64,000 bases of DNA. Source: Callorhinus ursinus. Taxonomy: Eukaryota; Chordata; Mammalia; Carnivora; Otariidae. The translations under genes were made by a program, and so were the position numbers. The stretch is taken from contig NW_020312817.1 in NCBI RefSeq assembly GCF_003265705.1, positions 46,193,113 to 46,257,112 of the forward strand, in the 5' to 3' direction. The notes beneath the pieces were generated by a model. It saw nothing but the letters and a program-made list of their open reading frames with translations, had not been told where the DNA came from and did not search any database. This document shows positions 12,701 to 24,296 of this stretch, piece by piece; positions within the stretch are counted from its first letter, which is position 1; each line of letters opens with the position of its first letter.

Positions 12701-13007
12701 GGGGAAATAGGGACATTGTAGTAAAAGATTACAAACTATCAACTATAAGATGCATAAGGTCTGAAGATCTAACATGTAACATTGTGACTATAGTTGGTAA
12801 CCTGTACTGTATAGTTGAAATTTACTAAGAATAGAACTGAAATACTCTCATAAAAAAGATAAATATTTGGTATGATAGATGTATTAAGTAACTACATAGT
12901 AGAAATCTTTTGAGAAATATACATATAGCAAATATATCAAATCATCATAGCATATATTTTAAATATCTTATATTTTATTTTTGATTATACTCCAATAAAG
13001 CTAGGGA

Positions 13008-13243
13008 GAAAACACCACAAACTAGGTGACTTATTAAAATATATTAATTCCTCATGGTTCTGGAGACTGGAAGTTCAAGTTCAGGATGCCAGCATGTTTT
13101 GGTTCTGGTGAGAATCTTCTTCAAGTTTACAGATTACCAATTCTCACTGTATTCACATGGTAGAAGGGGTTAGGGAGCTCTGTGTGGTCTCTCTGATCGG
13201 TGCACTAATTCAACAAAAGTTTTGGGTGGACACATTCACATGA
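13008..13243 (-). mobile_element. MLT1 LTR, continuation right of the L1 insertion
   Basis: The antisense MLT1 body continues: 'ccacaaactaggtgactta', 'ctcatggttctggagactgg', 'attcacatggtagaagggg', ending near 'gggtggacacattcacat'. The part between 'gcactaatt' and 'gggtggacac' is shorter than the family consensus, so an internal deletion is likely. Together with 5972-6013 it makes one solo-LTR-like copy. Confidence 0.82.
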
Positions 13244-13479
13244 AAGGAGTGATGAAACAATTCAGGATTTATTATTACAAAATAGAAGTTTGTAACCTAA
13301 ACATAGTAATATTTATATATAAAAAAATCAAAATTAAAAAAGAAATATTCCTCCCATGTAGATTCTCTGTTTTAAAAATAGTTTTGCATTACAGCACACT
13401 TATAAAAAAGTAAAGAAAACTCAATTATTTATCATAAAGGCAACACACTATTCTCCACTCATATAATACATAATGTCCA

Positions 13480-13694
13480 GCATCTCAAGCTCTCTTTAGA
13501 CATCAACCAGATCATGGTTCTATCTGTCTTTGTTGGAGAGTAATAGCATAGTAATTTTTATAGTAATTACTTCTTTCCTTAATAGTTTTACCACCGATGG
13601 TTATACCACCTGTTTGCATTTCAAAAATTAGTTTCCTTTTTTTTCTACTTTGAACCTTAAGTAAATGGAATCATAAAGTACTCTTGTGTTTGTA

Positions 13695-13736
<42 letters not shown>

Positions 13737-14640
13737 TTGTTTGAATGTAGTTTATGTATTGTATTTCAATATTCCAAATGATACAATTTATCCATTTGCC
13801 TGTCTAAGGACAACTAAGAGTTGCTTTCTTTTATAGCTATAGTGAGTAATATGTTTTTGTAATTACTTCTGGTGAGCACAGGTACACATTTCTGTAGGGT
13901 AAGTAACAGGATAGGGTAGGTTACAGGATATAATATTGTTTCATTAGATGATTTTCAATTCCCTGATTAGTAAAAGAGTTGAGCAACTTTGAATGTAGTC
14001 ATTTTACTTCAGGAGTTACAGTTGTTGCTATTTCAAAGTCTATTCTAAATAAAATCCTTTGTCGATTTCATGTATTATAAATACCTTTTCCTACTCTGTG
14101 GTTTGTCAGTTTTCTCTGTTAATAGAGTTTTTGATCAATATAAGTTCTTAATTTTAATATGAAATTTATCAATCTTTTTCCCTAAAGGAGTCTATTTTCT
14201 GTCTTTTAATCTGTTTTATACCACAATTTCAAGAAGATAGTCTCATATTTATGTCTATAATTCAACTGGAATAAATTTTAATTTATGTATAAAGTATACT
14301 TACAATTTTATTCTTTTCCATGTATACACCAATTGTCCATATACAATTTGTTGAAAAAATTGTCCTTTCTCCATTGGCTCAGTGCTATCTTTTTTTGTTA
14401 ATTAATACCCCTGTAGGTATGGGTCTGTTTCTAGGCTTTCTTGTCAGTTCACTTGATTTTTATCTAAGCTTTCAACCTTACCCCCTCTTTCAATAATTTT
14501 AGCATTACAAGTCTTCAAATCTATATTTTTTAATCTTCAAGAATGCCTTGGATATTCTTAGCCCATTATATTTTAGATTCAACCTGCCATCTTTGATGGA
14601 AAATTAAATTTATCCTTTTGTGTTTGAAATTTTGTATGGT
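13480..14640 (-). mobile_element. Ancient antisense L1 (L1ME-like) relic
   Basis: Phrases such as 'gtagggtaagtaacaggata', 'ttgttgaaaaaattgtcctt' followed by 'tctccattggctcagtgct', and 'tgggtctgtttctaggcttt' are antisense ancient-L1 text. No open frame remains. A long (AT)n run lies inside it. Boundaries are approximate. Confidence 0.6.
13697..13732. repeat. (AT)n microsatellite
   Basis: Uninterrupted AT repeat of about 36 bases. It is self-complementary and can extrude a hairpin. Confidence 0.96.
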
Positions 14641-15100
14641 GGTGCTAAATGGCAGACAAGCATCAAAGCTAAGACTTCAGTTTTTTGTTTGTTTTGTTTT
14701 GTTTTGACTGTGTCACTATCCTTAAGGATAGAGTTTGGTGTAATTTTTGAGTACTTTATTTCATTGCGTTATTTATAAATTTAAGTGGTCAATTAAAAAC
14801 TAAATAATCATAAGATGGATTTTATAAGCCAAACCTTTATACCTGTTTATCCATTCATCCATCCATACAATTTATATACATATATGTGTACATTTATATG
14901 CATTGTATACATATATACAACATATGAAACTACAGTTATATCACATTATATCTGTATATGCATACCTATCTGTATATAAATATTCATTGTATATGCGTGT
15001 GCAGTGGATAGATAGATGGGCAGATAGACAAATATTTAGATATGTCAAAAGTAGTGACTTTTAACCACATTTGAAATTTCATACAGACTTAGAGTCATAA
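14640..15100. other. AT-rich low-complexity sequence
   Basis: Contains GTTTT runs near 14,685-14,705 and a TATA/CATA-rich segment (14,860-15,000) followed by a short GATA-type run (about 15,006-15,030). No gene seen. Confidence 0.6.
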
Positions 15101-15104
15101 TTGA

Positions 15105-15795
15105 TATTCAAAGATGACTACAACAAAAAATACAAATAGTAACAAGTGTTGGTGAGGATGTAGAGAATTTGGAACCCTTGTGCACTGTCAATGGGAATAT
15201 AAAATGGTGGAGCAACTATGGAAAATGCTATGGCAGTTTCACAAAAAATTAAACATAGAATTGCTATTTAATCCAGCAATTCCTCTTTTGGATATATATA
15301 TCAAAGAATTGAATGTAGGGTCTTAAAGAGATATTTGTAGATCCATGTTCAGAGCCGCATTATTCACAAAAGGTAGAAGCAACCCAAGTGTTTATTCATG
15401 GGTGAATGGATAAGTAAAACGTGATAAATACATACAGTGGAATATCACTCAATTTTAAAAAGGAAGGAAATTCTAACAAATGCTGCAACATGGATGAACC
15501 TTGAGGACAGTATTCTAAGTTAATTAAGCCAGTCATAAAAAAGACAAATACTATATATTCCACTTCTTTCAGGTACCTAGTGTAGTCAAATTCATAGAAA
15601 TAGAAAGAATAGTGGTTGGGGGGTGTCGGAGGAATGGGAATTGTTGTTTAATGGGTATCGAGTTTCAGTTTTGCAAGAAGAGTTCTGGAAATTTGTTATA
15701 CAACAATGTGAATGTACTTCACACTACTAAACTGCACACTTAAAAATACGATGGTAATTTTATTATGTATATTTTATGATAATTAAAAAACTCAA
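15105..15795 (+). mobile_element. L1 3' end, 5'-truncated (old)
   Basis: The L1 ORF2 tail and 3' UTR text is clear: 'agtgttggtgaggatgtaga', 'ttcacaaaaggtagaagcaa', 'ggtgaatggataagtaaaac', 'caacatggatgaaccttgag'. It ends at 'actgcacacttaaaaatacg' plus an AT-rich tail. No open ORF2 fragment of useful length remains. Confidence 0.85.
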
Positions 15796-15799
15796 AAAA

Positions 15800-17185
15800 T
15801 ATATCCAATTATAAATGGAAAATATAAAATGTATTTTAGAATGTACAAAACTGCATAATTTGTTAAATTCTGGAAGTTTGACAGTTATAGTGAGAATGCA
15901 CTTCTGACTCAAATTCCAGAGGTTCATATAATTAGAAAATCAAGGGAATCCTACAGCATAGGTCATCCACATGTTATCCAAATCTCTTTTCCTTCAGAAA
16001 TATAATCAGTTTGCATTCCCACCCATAGAATTTTGCACATTTTTCAACATATTTTCTTTTGGCTTACTACTCTTTATGGTCTCAGGTGAGCCATTTTGTT
16101 TGACTGAAATATTGATCCAAGAACAAAATATATCACTTTTTCAAAATCTTCAAAATATCTATTCCCCAAAACACTTGTGATCAGACTGACATTCTCAAGA
16201 TTTATTAGGGAGGGGAATCATGGCAACACAAAGGACTGTTAAAGGTTTTTAAGGCATTGCCTTTAAAAAAATGTCCATCAACAGTTCCAGACTATGTTGG
16301 TAGCATTTGCCTTTCAATCCACTCTGAGCTGTATTTTGTTGTATGATTCTTTCTATTCTTTCCTTTTCTTTTTCCTTCATTTGTTCTCTACATTTTTTAG
16401 GATGATAAGAGCAAAATTTTTTCTGTGTATCATGCAGAGCATATTTCTTTCCCTATTCTGAAGCCACACATTAGGTGAAACAACTGTGGGAATTTTGCAT
16501 GAGGGGCTCACTTTTTAATTCAAGCAATTTCTGCAGCATTTTTTCAAACAAAGGCCATGTTATTCTTAAGAGGAATCTGATAGTATTATTCCACATAGTT
16601 ATTGTAGAAGAAAAATATTCTAATATCAAATATTAGTAAATGCCATTCAGCTATCTAAGAAAAGAATCCATAATCCCACTGGGATGTTACAGAAATGCTC
16701 AGGCATTAAAACGAATGAATGAATGACATGCAATACTGTAACTTCAAAAAAAAGAAAAACCTTAAAATGTAAAATACTTTAAATTAAAAAATGTTAAATA
16801 CTTAAAATGATTAAAGGAAAACATGATTTTAATAGATGTGAAAACAGATGGCATAAAATAGAAAAAATAGTAGAAAAATACTACAATTACTTTTAGTTTA
16901 AAAGTTAGGGTTTCACATCCTAGCAATATGTTTTTTTTAATCCTACTCAAATGATTAGCCAGTATTTTGTTTTATTTGAAAAACCAAGCTTTTTTCTGTT
17001 AAGTAGGAACAAAAGTGGAATAGCTGCTATCATTGCTATTATATAATTTTTTTGATCATTCCAGTTTATTTTAACAATTGAACAATTAATAGTGATAAAT
17101 GTCTAAATGAAGGAGACAACTTACTGTTTTCAAGAGATTGTTAAATTCAAGAGAGACAGGCAAACAACTGATTTATTATCCAGTG
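15800..17185. other. Unassigned sequence
   Basis: About 1.4 kb of AT-rich DNA without a gene or repeat that I can name. The minor frames present have no family features. Confidence 0.55.
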
Positions 17186-17197
17186 CTAAAAATAATT

Positions 17198-17398
17198 ATT
17201 TTTTTAAAAGATTTTATTTATTTGTTTGACAGAGAGAGAGACACAGCGAGAGAGGGAACACAAGCAGGGGGAGTGGAAGAGGGAGAAGCAGGCTTCCCGC
17301 TGAGCAGGGAGCCCAAAGCGGGGCTCGATCCCAGGACCCCGGGGATCATGAACTGAGCCGAAGGCAGACACTTAACAATTGAGCCACCCAGATGCCCT
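17198..17398 (-). mobile_element. Carnivore SINE, full length, antisense
   Basis: The inverted tail 'aaaagattttatttatttgt' leads to an inverted head 'gagccacccagatgccct'. The target-site duplication AAAAATAATTAT lies just upstream (about 17,188-17,199) and immediately downstream (about 17,402-17,413). Confidence 0.95.
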
Positions 17399-17413
17399 TA
17401 AAAAAAATAATTA

Positions 17414-19630
17414 TTAATTTTTGTGTATTAAATCACATTTCCAAGAATTCAGTATTACTATTTTTTTAAGTTTCTAAAATCTTTATTCCTTTTAGAATAA
17501 AATATCTAACATTAAATATTTAGTATGTTAGGGATTATGTTGAACATTTTACAAAAATTATTTTATAAGTAGAAATTACTATCCACATTTTACACATAAA
17601 ATATTTTTCAGATGGCTTAAGAAAATTACACATGTTTACATAGTTTTCTAGTTGTATTTCAAACATTCCAGGTTGAAAATTTTTCCTTTTTAGCATTTCT
17701 GCCCCCTTCACCAAGTCTAAATGGATAAATAAAATTATTTTTGCCACAAGATAAATTTAGTACCTTAAATAGATTAAGTGATAGTAAAAGTAAGGATAAA
17801 TTTAAAACTGTCCTTAATTTATTTGAAATATGAGTCATTTATAATTTTTCACATTTATCTCAATTCTATTTCTTAGCACAGGTCAGGGAGTTCCTTGTTC
17901 TAATGTGTGATATTAAAGAAATAATGAGAAATATCACCTTAAAGAAAAATTTGCTTGTTTCCATCCAGTTAGTAAGATATTTGGAATTATCATGAATTTA
18001 AACATATAGATAAACCTGAAGGCAAAATATTTTCTAAAATTATCCTACAACAGTAAAGTTGTTAAGGGGTTGCCAGAACCTGTGATGCCTACCTAATCTG
18101 AATCGCGAATGTCAAATGTCCACGATCCAGATGTGAATATTTCAGTAAGCCTTCTTCTGATCATTGTCTGTGTGAAAGCATTTGCGATTTCCATCTAGAA
18201 CAGAAAGTACAAGCAGTAGATATGGCCCAGAGAAACCTTAAGGGCTTAGCTAGGAAACTAAAATTTTCAAGTTTTAACATTGATAGTAGTTACAACCATT
18301 TGTTTCAGAAGTAATATTTTAGTTGTAAATTATTTTAATCAAATGGATGGTAACATCCTCAAGTCTACCTCTAATCCCTTGCATAGATCAGTGTGATATT
18401 ACAATAAGATCATGATATGATTCTTATCCTCAAGGCTTCCAGCCACTTGTGATATCCATCATAGGTTCAAAGCTTTTAATTGCAGAACACAAAGACAATT
18501 ACAATCTGAAACAAAAGAGGAGAAAACTTTATATACAATCTAGATTCTGGTGGTGTTTATTTGCTGCAACTGCTGGGCAAATACATCATTCTCTTTAACT
18601 CCAAAATAATTCTCCTCTTCAGAGCAGTCTTTCAATTGAGCTTGAATATATTTTACCTTCTTTTTTCTATTCATTTTTTTTCTTTTTCAATGGTCACTCA
18701 TACAATATCTTAATTAGTGAATTACAACATTGGTTCTAGTAATAGCTCTTCTATTGTGGATCAAAAGTCTCTCATGGGTTTTTCTGTCTAGTACAAACCA
18801 ATTTACGTAGACTTCGAAGTATTGAATGTGAAGACGTCTAGACTCCTAAGGTCTTTGTTGATTTACCTGCTGCTGCATTAATGTTTCTAAACTATTACCA
18901 GGTAGCCTAATCTCAGCTATCTGAAACAATTTGTAAAGCCTGAAATCACTGTCCTAATGTTATTTCTAACTATCAAAGCAGTAATTATATCTGCTTCCCA
19001 ACTTTCTCTTGCTATCGTGGGTTAGCTGGGATATTATTTTATTAATTTTATAATATTATGTACAACAAATGAAAACTTTTCTGTGAAATGACTGATTCTC
19101 AACATACTTGCTCAGTTAGTTCTAAATCATTTGGTGTTCCAGAGGAGTCTGCAGAATCTGAGTTTCAAAGGTCTCAGACCTTCTTACAACTTGTCTGTTA
19201 GGAGGTAAGAGAGTGAGGAGTGAAGGTAGTCACCTGCAGGTACAAGAACTGCCATTAGGCAAGTTTATATGGTCAATACCAGGACTTTGGTCCCACACCA
19301 AAACAAGCAGGTCAGGAAACCATGAGTTGATACTGAGCCCTTCTGCTGGCAGTGGGGCTGGTTCTCTCCATGCCCCAATGTCATTTTTCATGAATGTATA
19401 TCCTTGAGTCCATAGTCTCCCTCTTATCCATCTGCCTCCACAAAATTACCTGTAATGTTTTGAAGTTCAAAGGATATCTAAGTAGAGAGTTTTTTTCCCC
19501 ATTTGTTCTGCTTGTTCCTTAGTAAGGCCTTTCAAGTTAATAATTTGTGTTTTTCCTGTCTGGGAAATTCTCTTCTATTTTTTATTTGATATTTTCTTTC
19601 TATTGATTTTCTTTTATTTTTCTAGGTTAC
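17414..19630. other. Unassigned stretch, no gene seen
   Basis: About 2.2 kb with ordinary base composition for this window and no recognised repeat. The frame at 19,213-19,407 shows no domain. This is one of the larger apparently repeat-free blocks. Confidence 0.55.
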
Positions 19631-19963
19631 TGTCTTAGTTTCCTTGAGCTGCTATATAGAATGACCACAAATTGGGTAGTTTATATAAAGAAAAATTTAC
19701 TTCTTATAGTTCTGTAGACTGGGAAATCCAAGATATGGTGGTAGTATGGTTGGGTTCTAGTGATAGGCTTCTCCCCACTTCATAGGCAATGTTTCTCCCT
19801 GTGTCCTTACATGGTGAAAGAGGAAAGCTCATTCTCTGTAGTATCTTTTTTGAGGACACTAATCCCATTCACGAGAGTTCTTCCTTCATGTCCTAATACA
19901 TCACCTTGAAGGTTAAGTTTCAACATACAAATTTTGGGAAACAAAAACATTCAGTCGTTAGCA
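19631..19963 (-). mobile_element. MLT1 solo LTR, nearly complete
   Basis: It begins 'tgtcttagtttccttgagct' and follows antisense MLT1 order: 'gactgggaaatccaagata', 'ccttacatggtgaaagagg', 'aggacactaatcccattcac', 'tttcaacatacaaattttgg', ending near 'cagtcgttagca'. It keeps about the full family length (roughly 330 bases). No internal retroviral sequence accompanies it. Confidence 0.88.
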
Positions 19964-20254
19964 ATCACCTGTAATTCCCTAGAATCATCTAGGTCTGATC
20001 TTTTCTCATAGGTATTTTGGCTCTAAATTCTGGGAAATATTTTCAAAAGAGGCCTTCATCTTTTCTTTTAATCAGTCATGTAAACAATTTCCAATGCTAT
20101 TTATTTCTTGGTTATGTCACTTTTCATTGTAACATATTTCATGAAAGCAATAACATCTCAAATATCTCAGAGTGCATTAATCGTTTATGATCAGTCTTTA
20201 TTTGGCCATTCTTATGTGTTTGTACTTTTATCTCATTTTTTAATATATATAAGA

Positions 20255-20570
20255 TTTTTTTAAAAATTCTAGAATAACTTTAAATTTACAGAGTTATTAC
20301 AAAGATTAAGAATTTCCATATACCCCACAACCTGTCCCTATTATTGACATAACAATGTAGTACATTTATTGCAATTAATGAATATATATATGTGTGTGTA
20401 TATATGTATATATGCACATAGTGATATGTTGTTATTAGCTATGGTCTATATATTAGATATTCCTACATCCTCAATATTTTCCTCATGCCCTTTTTCTCTT
20501 CTAAAATCCCATCCAGGAATGCTTGTTTTCCCATCCAGGATACCAAATTCCATTTAGTACTCATGTCCTC
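20255..20570 (-). mobile_element. Antisense L1ME-like 3' region relic
   Basis: The text 'aaatttacagagttattac', 'ccatataccccacaacctgt' and 'catccaggataccaaattcc' is a pattern typical of ancient antisense L1 3' regions. Similar text recurs at about 35,180 and 59,600 in this window. A TATA/GTGT microsatellite at about 20,381-20,418 interrupts it. Confidence 0.6.
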
Positions 20571-20589
20571 TTATGCTCTATCTATATCT

Positions 20590-20885
20590 GCTTCCTGGGA
20601 CTGCTGTATAACGAATTACCACAAACTAGTGGCTTAAAAATAACAGAAATTTATTCTACCACCATTCTGGAGGCTAGAAGTATGAAATCAAGGTGTTGGC
20701 AGGGCTCTAGGCGCGAATCTGTTGGATGTCTTCCTCTTGGCTTTCATCATTGCAGGCAATCCTTGGCATTCCTTAGCTAGTAGATATAACACTCCAGGTT
20801 CTGCCTCCATTGTAACATGGCCTTTTCCTTGTATGTCTTTTTTCTCTTATGAGGACACCATTCATATTGGAGTTTTATCTATACA
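20590..20885 (-). mobile_element. MLT1-class LTR, partial
   Basis: Antisense LTR end 'gggactgctgtataacgaat', then 'ctagtggcttaaaaataaca', 'attctggaggctagaagtat', 'aatctgttggatgtcttcct', 'attccttagctagtagat' and 'ttctcttatgaggacaccat'. The promoter-distal part is missing, or continues undetectably beyond 20,885. The subfamily lies in the MLT1C-to-H range by text and is not resolved. Confidence 0.75.
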
Positions 20886-21741
20886 GTAAATTAGAGGCTT
20901 AGATTATTTCTTTCATAACATTCTTTGCTTTCAACATATGACTTTAATGTTAAATTTCCCTGTAAGTACTGTGTTCTGTGTTCTTAGTTCTAATTACTAA
21001 GTTCTGTTTTTATTCCTTTCAGAATACTTTTGAATTTCACTTGAGACTTTTCTTTGGCTCATGTGTTATTTAGAAACCTGTTGTTGAATCTCCAAATATT
21101 TGGGCATTTTCTATCTGTATATTATTGATTTCTAGTTTAATTCTGTTGTGGTCTGAGAACATACTTTATTTGATATCTATTCTTCTAAATTTGTTAAAGT
21201 ATATTATGTCCCAGAATGTGGTCTGACTTTCTGAACATTCCATGTGAGCTTAAGAAGAATTTGTTTTCTATTGTTGGATATAGTATTCTATAGATATCAA
21301 TTAGGTACAGCAGATTAATAATGTTGTTCATGTTGAGTATATTCTACTAATTTGTCAATTACTGAAAGAGGACCATTGAAGTTCCAACTGTGTTTTATGT
21401 TTTTACTTCACCTATTTTGACATTCCTCCTAGGTGTATACACATTTAGAATTATTATAACTTCTTGGAGAATTGATTCTTTCATCATTATGTAATATCAG
21501 TATCCCTGATAATCTTCCTGATCTGGAGTTGGCCTTGTCTAACATTATACAGCTTTTTGGTTAATGATAGCATCATACATCTTTCTCCCCCATTTACTTT
21601 TCACCTTTATGAGTGCTAACATTTAAAGTAGATTTGTACACAACATATAATTGGGCCTCTTTTGCTTTGTTTTCCCACTCTGACAATCTCTATCTTTTAA
21701 TTGGCAAATTTAAATGATTTATATTTAAAATGATTATTGAC

Positions 21742-21947
21742 GGGGCACCTGGGTGGCTCAGTCAGTTAAGTGTTTGCCTTCGGCTCAGGTCATGATCCCA
21801 GGGTCCTGGGATCGAGCCCTGCATCAGGTTCCCTGCTCTGTGGGGAGCCTGCTTCTCCCTCTCCTTCTGCCTGCCACTCCTCCTGATTGCACTCTCTCTC
21901 TGTCTCTCTGTCAAATAAATAAATAAAAATCTTTAAAAAATAAAAAA
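21742..21947 (+). mobile_element. Carnivore SINE, full length, in L1M
   Basis: A complete head-to-tail copy with the exact target-site duplication GATTATTGAC at 21,732-21,741 and 21,948-21,957. The exact match suggests a fairly recent insertion. Confidence 0.96.
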
Positions 21948-22160
21948 GATTATTGACATAATTGAATTAGTATCTATAATGTTTCTATCAGTTAATTTGT
22001 CATTTTTTTGTTTTCCTTATTTTATATCTTTTCTGCTGTTGAGTATTTTATTTGGTTCCATTGTATCTCCTCCCTTAATATATCAATTATACTTATTTTT
22101 AAAAATGTTCTTAATGATTATCCTTTGCAATACACTTTTTAAATTAATCTAGTTTATCTT

Positions 22161-22340
22161 TAAAGATATATTTATTTATTTTAGAGAGAGAGAGCACGAG
22201 TGAGGGGAGGGGCAGAGGGAGAGGGAGAGAGAGAATCTCAGACAGACTCCCTGCTGAGCATGGAGCCAGGACCTGAAATCATGACCTGAGCCAAAATCAA
22301 GAGTCAGACGCTTAACCAACTGAGCAACCCAGGCATACCT
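22161..22340 (-). mobile_element. Carnivore SINE, older subtype, antisense
   Basis: The inverted tail 'aaagatatatttatttatt', an AG-rich body, and 'caaaatcaagagtcagacgc' before the inverted head mark the older 'gactcttgatttt' subtype. TTTATCTTTA / CTTATCTTTA flank it as an imperfect duplication. Confidence 0.92.
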
Positions 22341-22934
22341 CTACCTTATCTTTAAATAACACTATATCACTTTACAAGTAGTATAGTTACCTTATAGAGA
22401 TAGTTCTCAATTTTTCCTACCCATTTCTTCAGTCATTACTTTCATTCATTTCACTTATTCATATGTTATAATCACCCAGCACATTGATACTATTAACTCA
22501 AACAAGCAGTTATATATAGGTTAATTAAAAATAAAAAAATTTAGAAAGTTATTTTATTTTCATTTATTCTCTCTCCTACACTCTTTCTTTCTTTATGTAG
22601 ATATAAGTTTTTAATCTATATCATTTTCCTTTTGCTTGAAAAAAGTCTTTTAACAGTTCTCATAGGAAGATGTAAGATGGAAGTAAGCTTTCTACATGTG
22701 AGTTTTTTACAATAGAAGTGAGTACATTAATTTGTAAGCAGATAGTTTCCAGAATCTCTTTTTTTCTCTAAGAACTTGTTTCTTTAATTTATCTTAGTGT
22801 TTCTCTTTCTTGGCATATGTTTTCCCTATATGGTCTTTAATATTTATATATCTGTTTTAATTTAAGAAGGAATGTTGTGTTGGTTACTTTATACATTGGT
22901 ATTTATTTTCTGTGCTATTGCAATATAAGTTTGT

Positions 22935-24290
22935 TTCACCAAAAAGTTTCCTTCACAAATTAGAATACTTTACTGGGACTCCATGGAAAGGCATGATGGC
23001 TCATGAGCTTTCATTAAATGAGAAGGCTGGTCTTACACTGATTCCCCTCAAGTGCTAGAATGAAAAAGATAATTATTCTAGAGGTGCCAATACCATACCA
23101 ACAGTATTATTTTTTGAAGATAGTTAATTTTATTTATTTAAAGAAAAGTCTTTTGGTATTTGCCTAGATGATAAATGACACTGTAATAAAGTTCTGTTGA
23201 CAGAGTTTCAGTTAATGAAACTATTTTCATAACCTCCTCTCACTTCATACTCATATATCCAGTCCAAGTCTCTCTGGGGTTTCCTCTTCTCCAATTCTTT
23301 CTTCTTCTGCTAGTATTCTGTACTTAAAAATATTCTGGTTTGAATAATCTGCTAACAAGGTTCTCTTTTCTAACTTTTGGGAATGTGCTTATCTTTCCAT
23401 CTGATCTTGTACCTCTGCTTTAAACATCCCCAAATCTCCCACTCCCATTTCTACCCCACCTCATTTGCTTTGCTTTTAGGGATTTGCCCACATTTTTATT
23501 TCTTTCCTATCATATTTGAAGGAAATCAAATTGAATAGATACAAAAGAATTTCACACTTTATATCTGAATATTCTTGTAATTCTTGACAGGAATTTAAGT
23601 GACATTCTTTGGCCATTCTATATCTTTTAATGCAGTCATGTTGTATAGTCACAACAGAAATTACCAAGGCACATGGCTGGATTTGGGGGGAAAAATGACA
23701 TTTGCTAGGACATTGACTCTATGATATATAAGGGTTTCATGTCTTCAAAAACATTAGCTTTGAATTATATATTCTATCGCCTATTAAATTATTATTGTTG
23801 GTACACATTTACTTTCCTCTACTTGTAGCTGCAAACTGAATAATATATGATAGACTTGCATGCAGACATATATTACCTTTCCTCCTAGATTGCAAGTTCT
23901 TGGGGCATTGGATCACATACTCTTCATATTTGCAAACCACATAAGTAAAGGTTTTAATATTAAAAAAAAATTCTAATGCAGATAACATTTCCAGTGGTGG
24001 TGAGCAAAACTGAAGAACTGGAAATAGCCCCTTTAAATCTCCACTCATGTGATTAATATTAAGTTCTTAATAAAAGATCTTCTGAACAAAGATTACTGTG
24101 TGTAGTATACAAAGAAATGTTATTCTACTTCACAAATGTCTTACCCTCTTGCTGTCAGATTTTAAGCACCACTGATGCCCTTTCTCCCAAAACCCCTGCC
24201 CTCCTGTGCTACCATCACTAATGCCAAGGGAAAGATGGTCACATTGCCTGTGTTGCCTTTATAGAGACCAATGTACTTGGTGGTGGATGT
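22935..24290. other. Unassigned sequence
   Basis: About 1.35 kb lying between two L1 relics. No gene, RNA gene or nameable repeat seen. Confidence 0.55.
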
Positions 24291-24296
24291 GATATT

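Larger units (their letters stand above)
6014..13007 (+). mobile_element. Near full-length ancient L1 (L1MA/L1MB-like)
   Basis: The element reads in L1 order. A 5' UTR starts near 6014, with CAAGATGG at 6025-6032 resembling the YY1 site near the L1 transcription start. An ORF1 relic lies at about 7,138-8,110, an ORF2 relic at about 8,545-12,640 and a 3' UTR with AATAAA at 12,994-12,999. It is flanked by an imperfect duplication (GCAAAATACCAGAGAC at 5998-6013, GAAAACACCACAAAC at 13,008-13,022). At about 7.0 kb including two inserts it is close to a complete copy, which is unusual because most L1 copies are 5'-truncated. Both ORFs are broken by stops and frameshifts, so it is not active. The subfamily is judged from the 3' end ('ccaataaagctaggga') and not from a search. 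Confidence 0.88.
20985..22930 (-). mobile_element. Ancient L1M 5' region, antisense, split by two SINEs
   Basis: A long run of text familiar from antisense L1M: 'ttctgttgtggtctgagaac', 'gtcccagaatgtggtctgac', 'tcttggagaattgattcttt', 'ccactctgacaatctctatc'. After the first SINE it continues 'cataattgaattagtatcta', and after the second 'tttaaataacactatatcac'. Both SINEs have their own duplications, so the L1 is the older host. Confidence 0.8.

Noticed and set aside
17204..17398. AG-rich and CT-rich blocks that look like independent simple repeats
   Set aside because: They are the bodies and inverted tails of SINEs. The same applies to the other SINE intervals listed.
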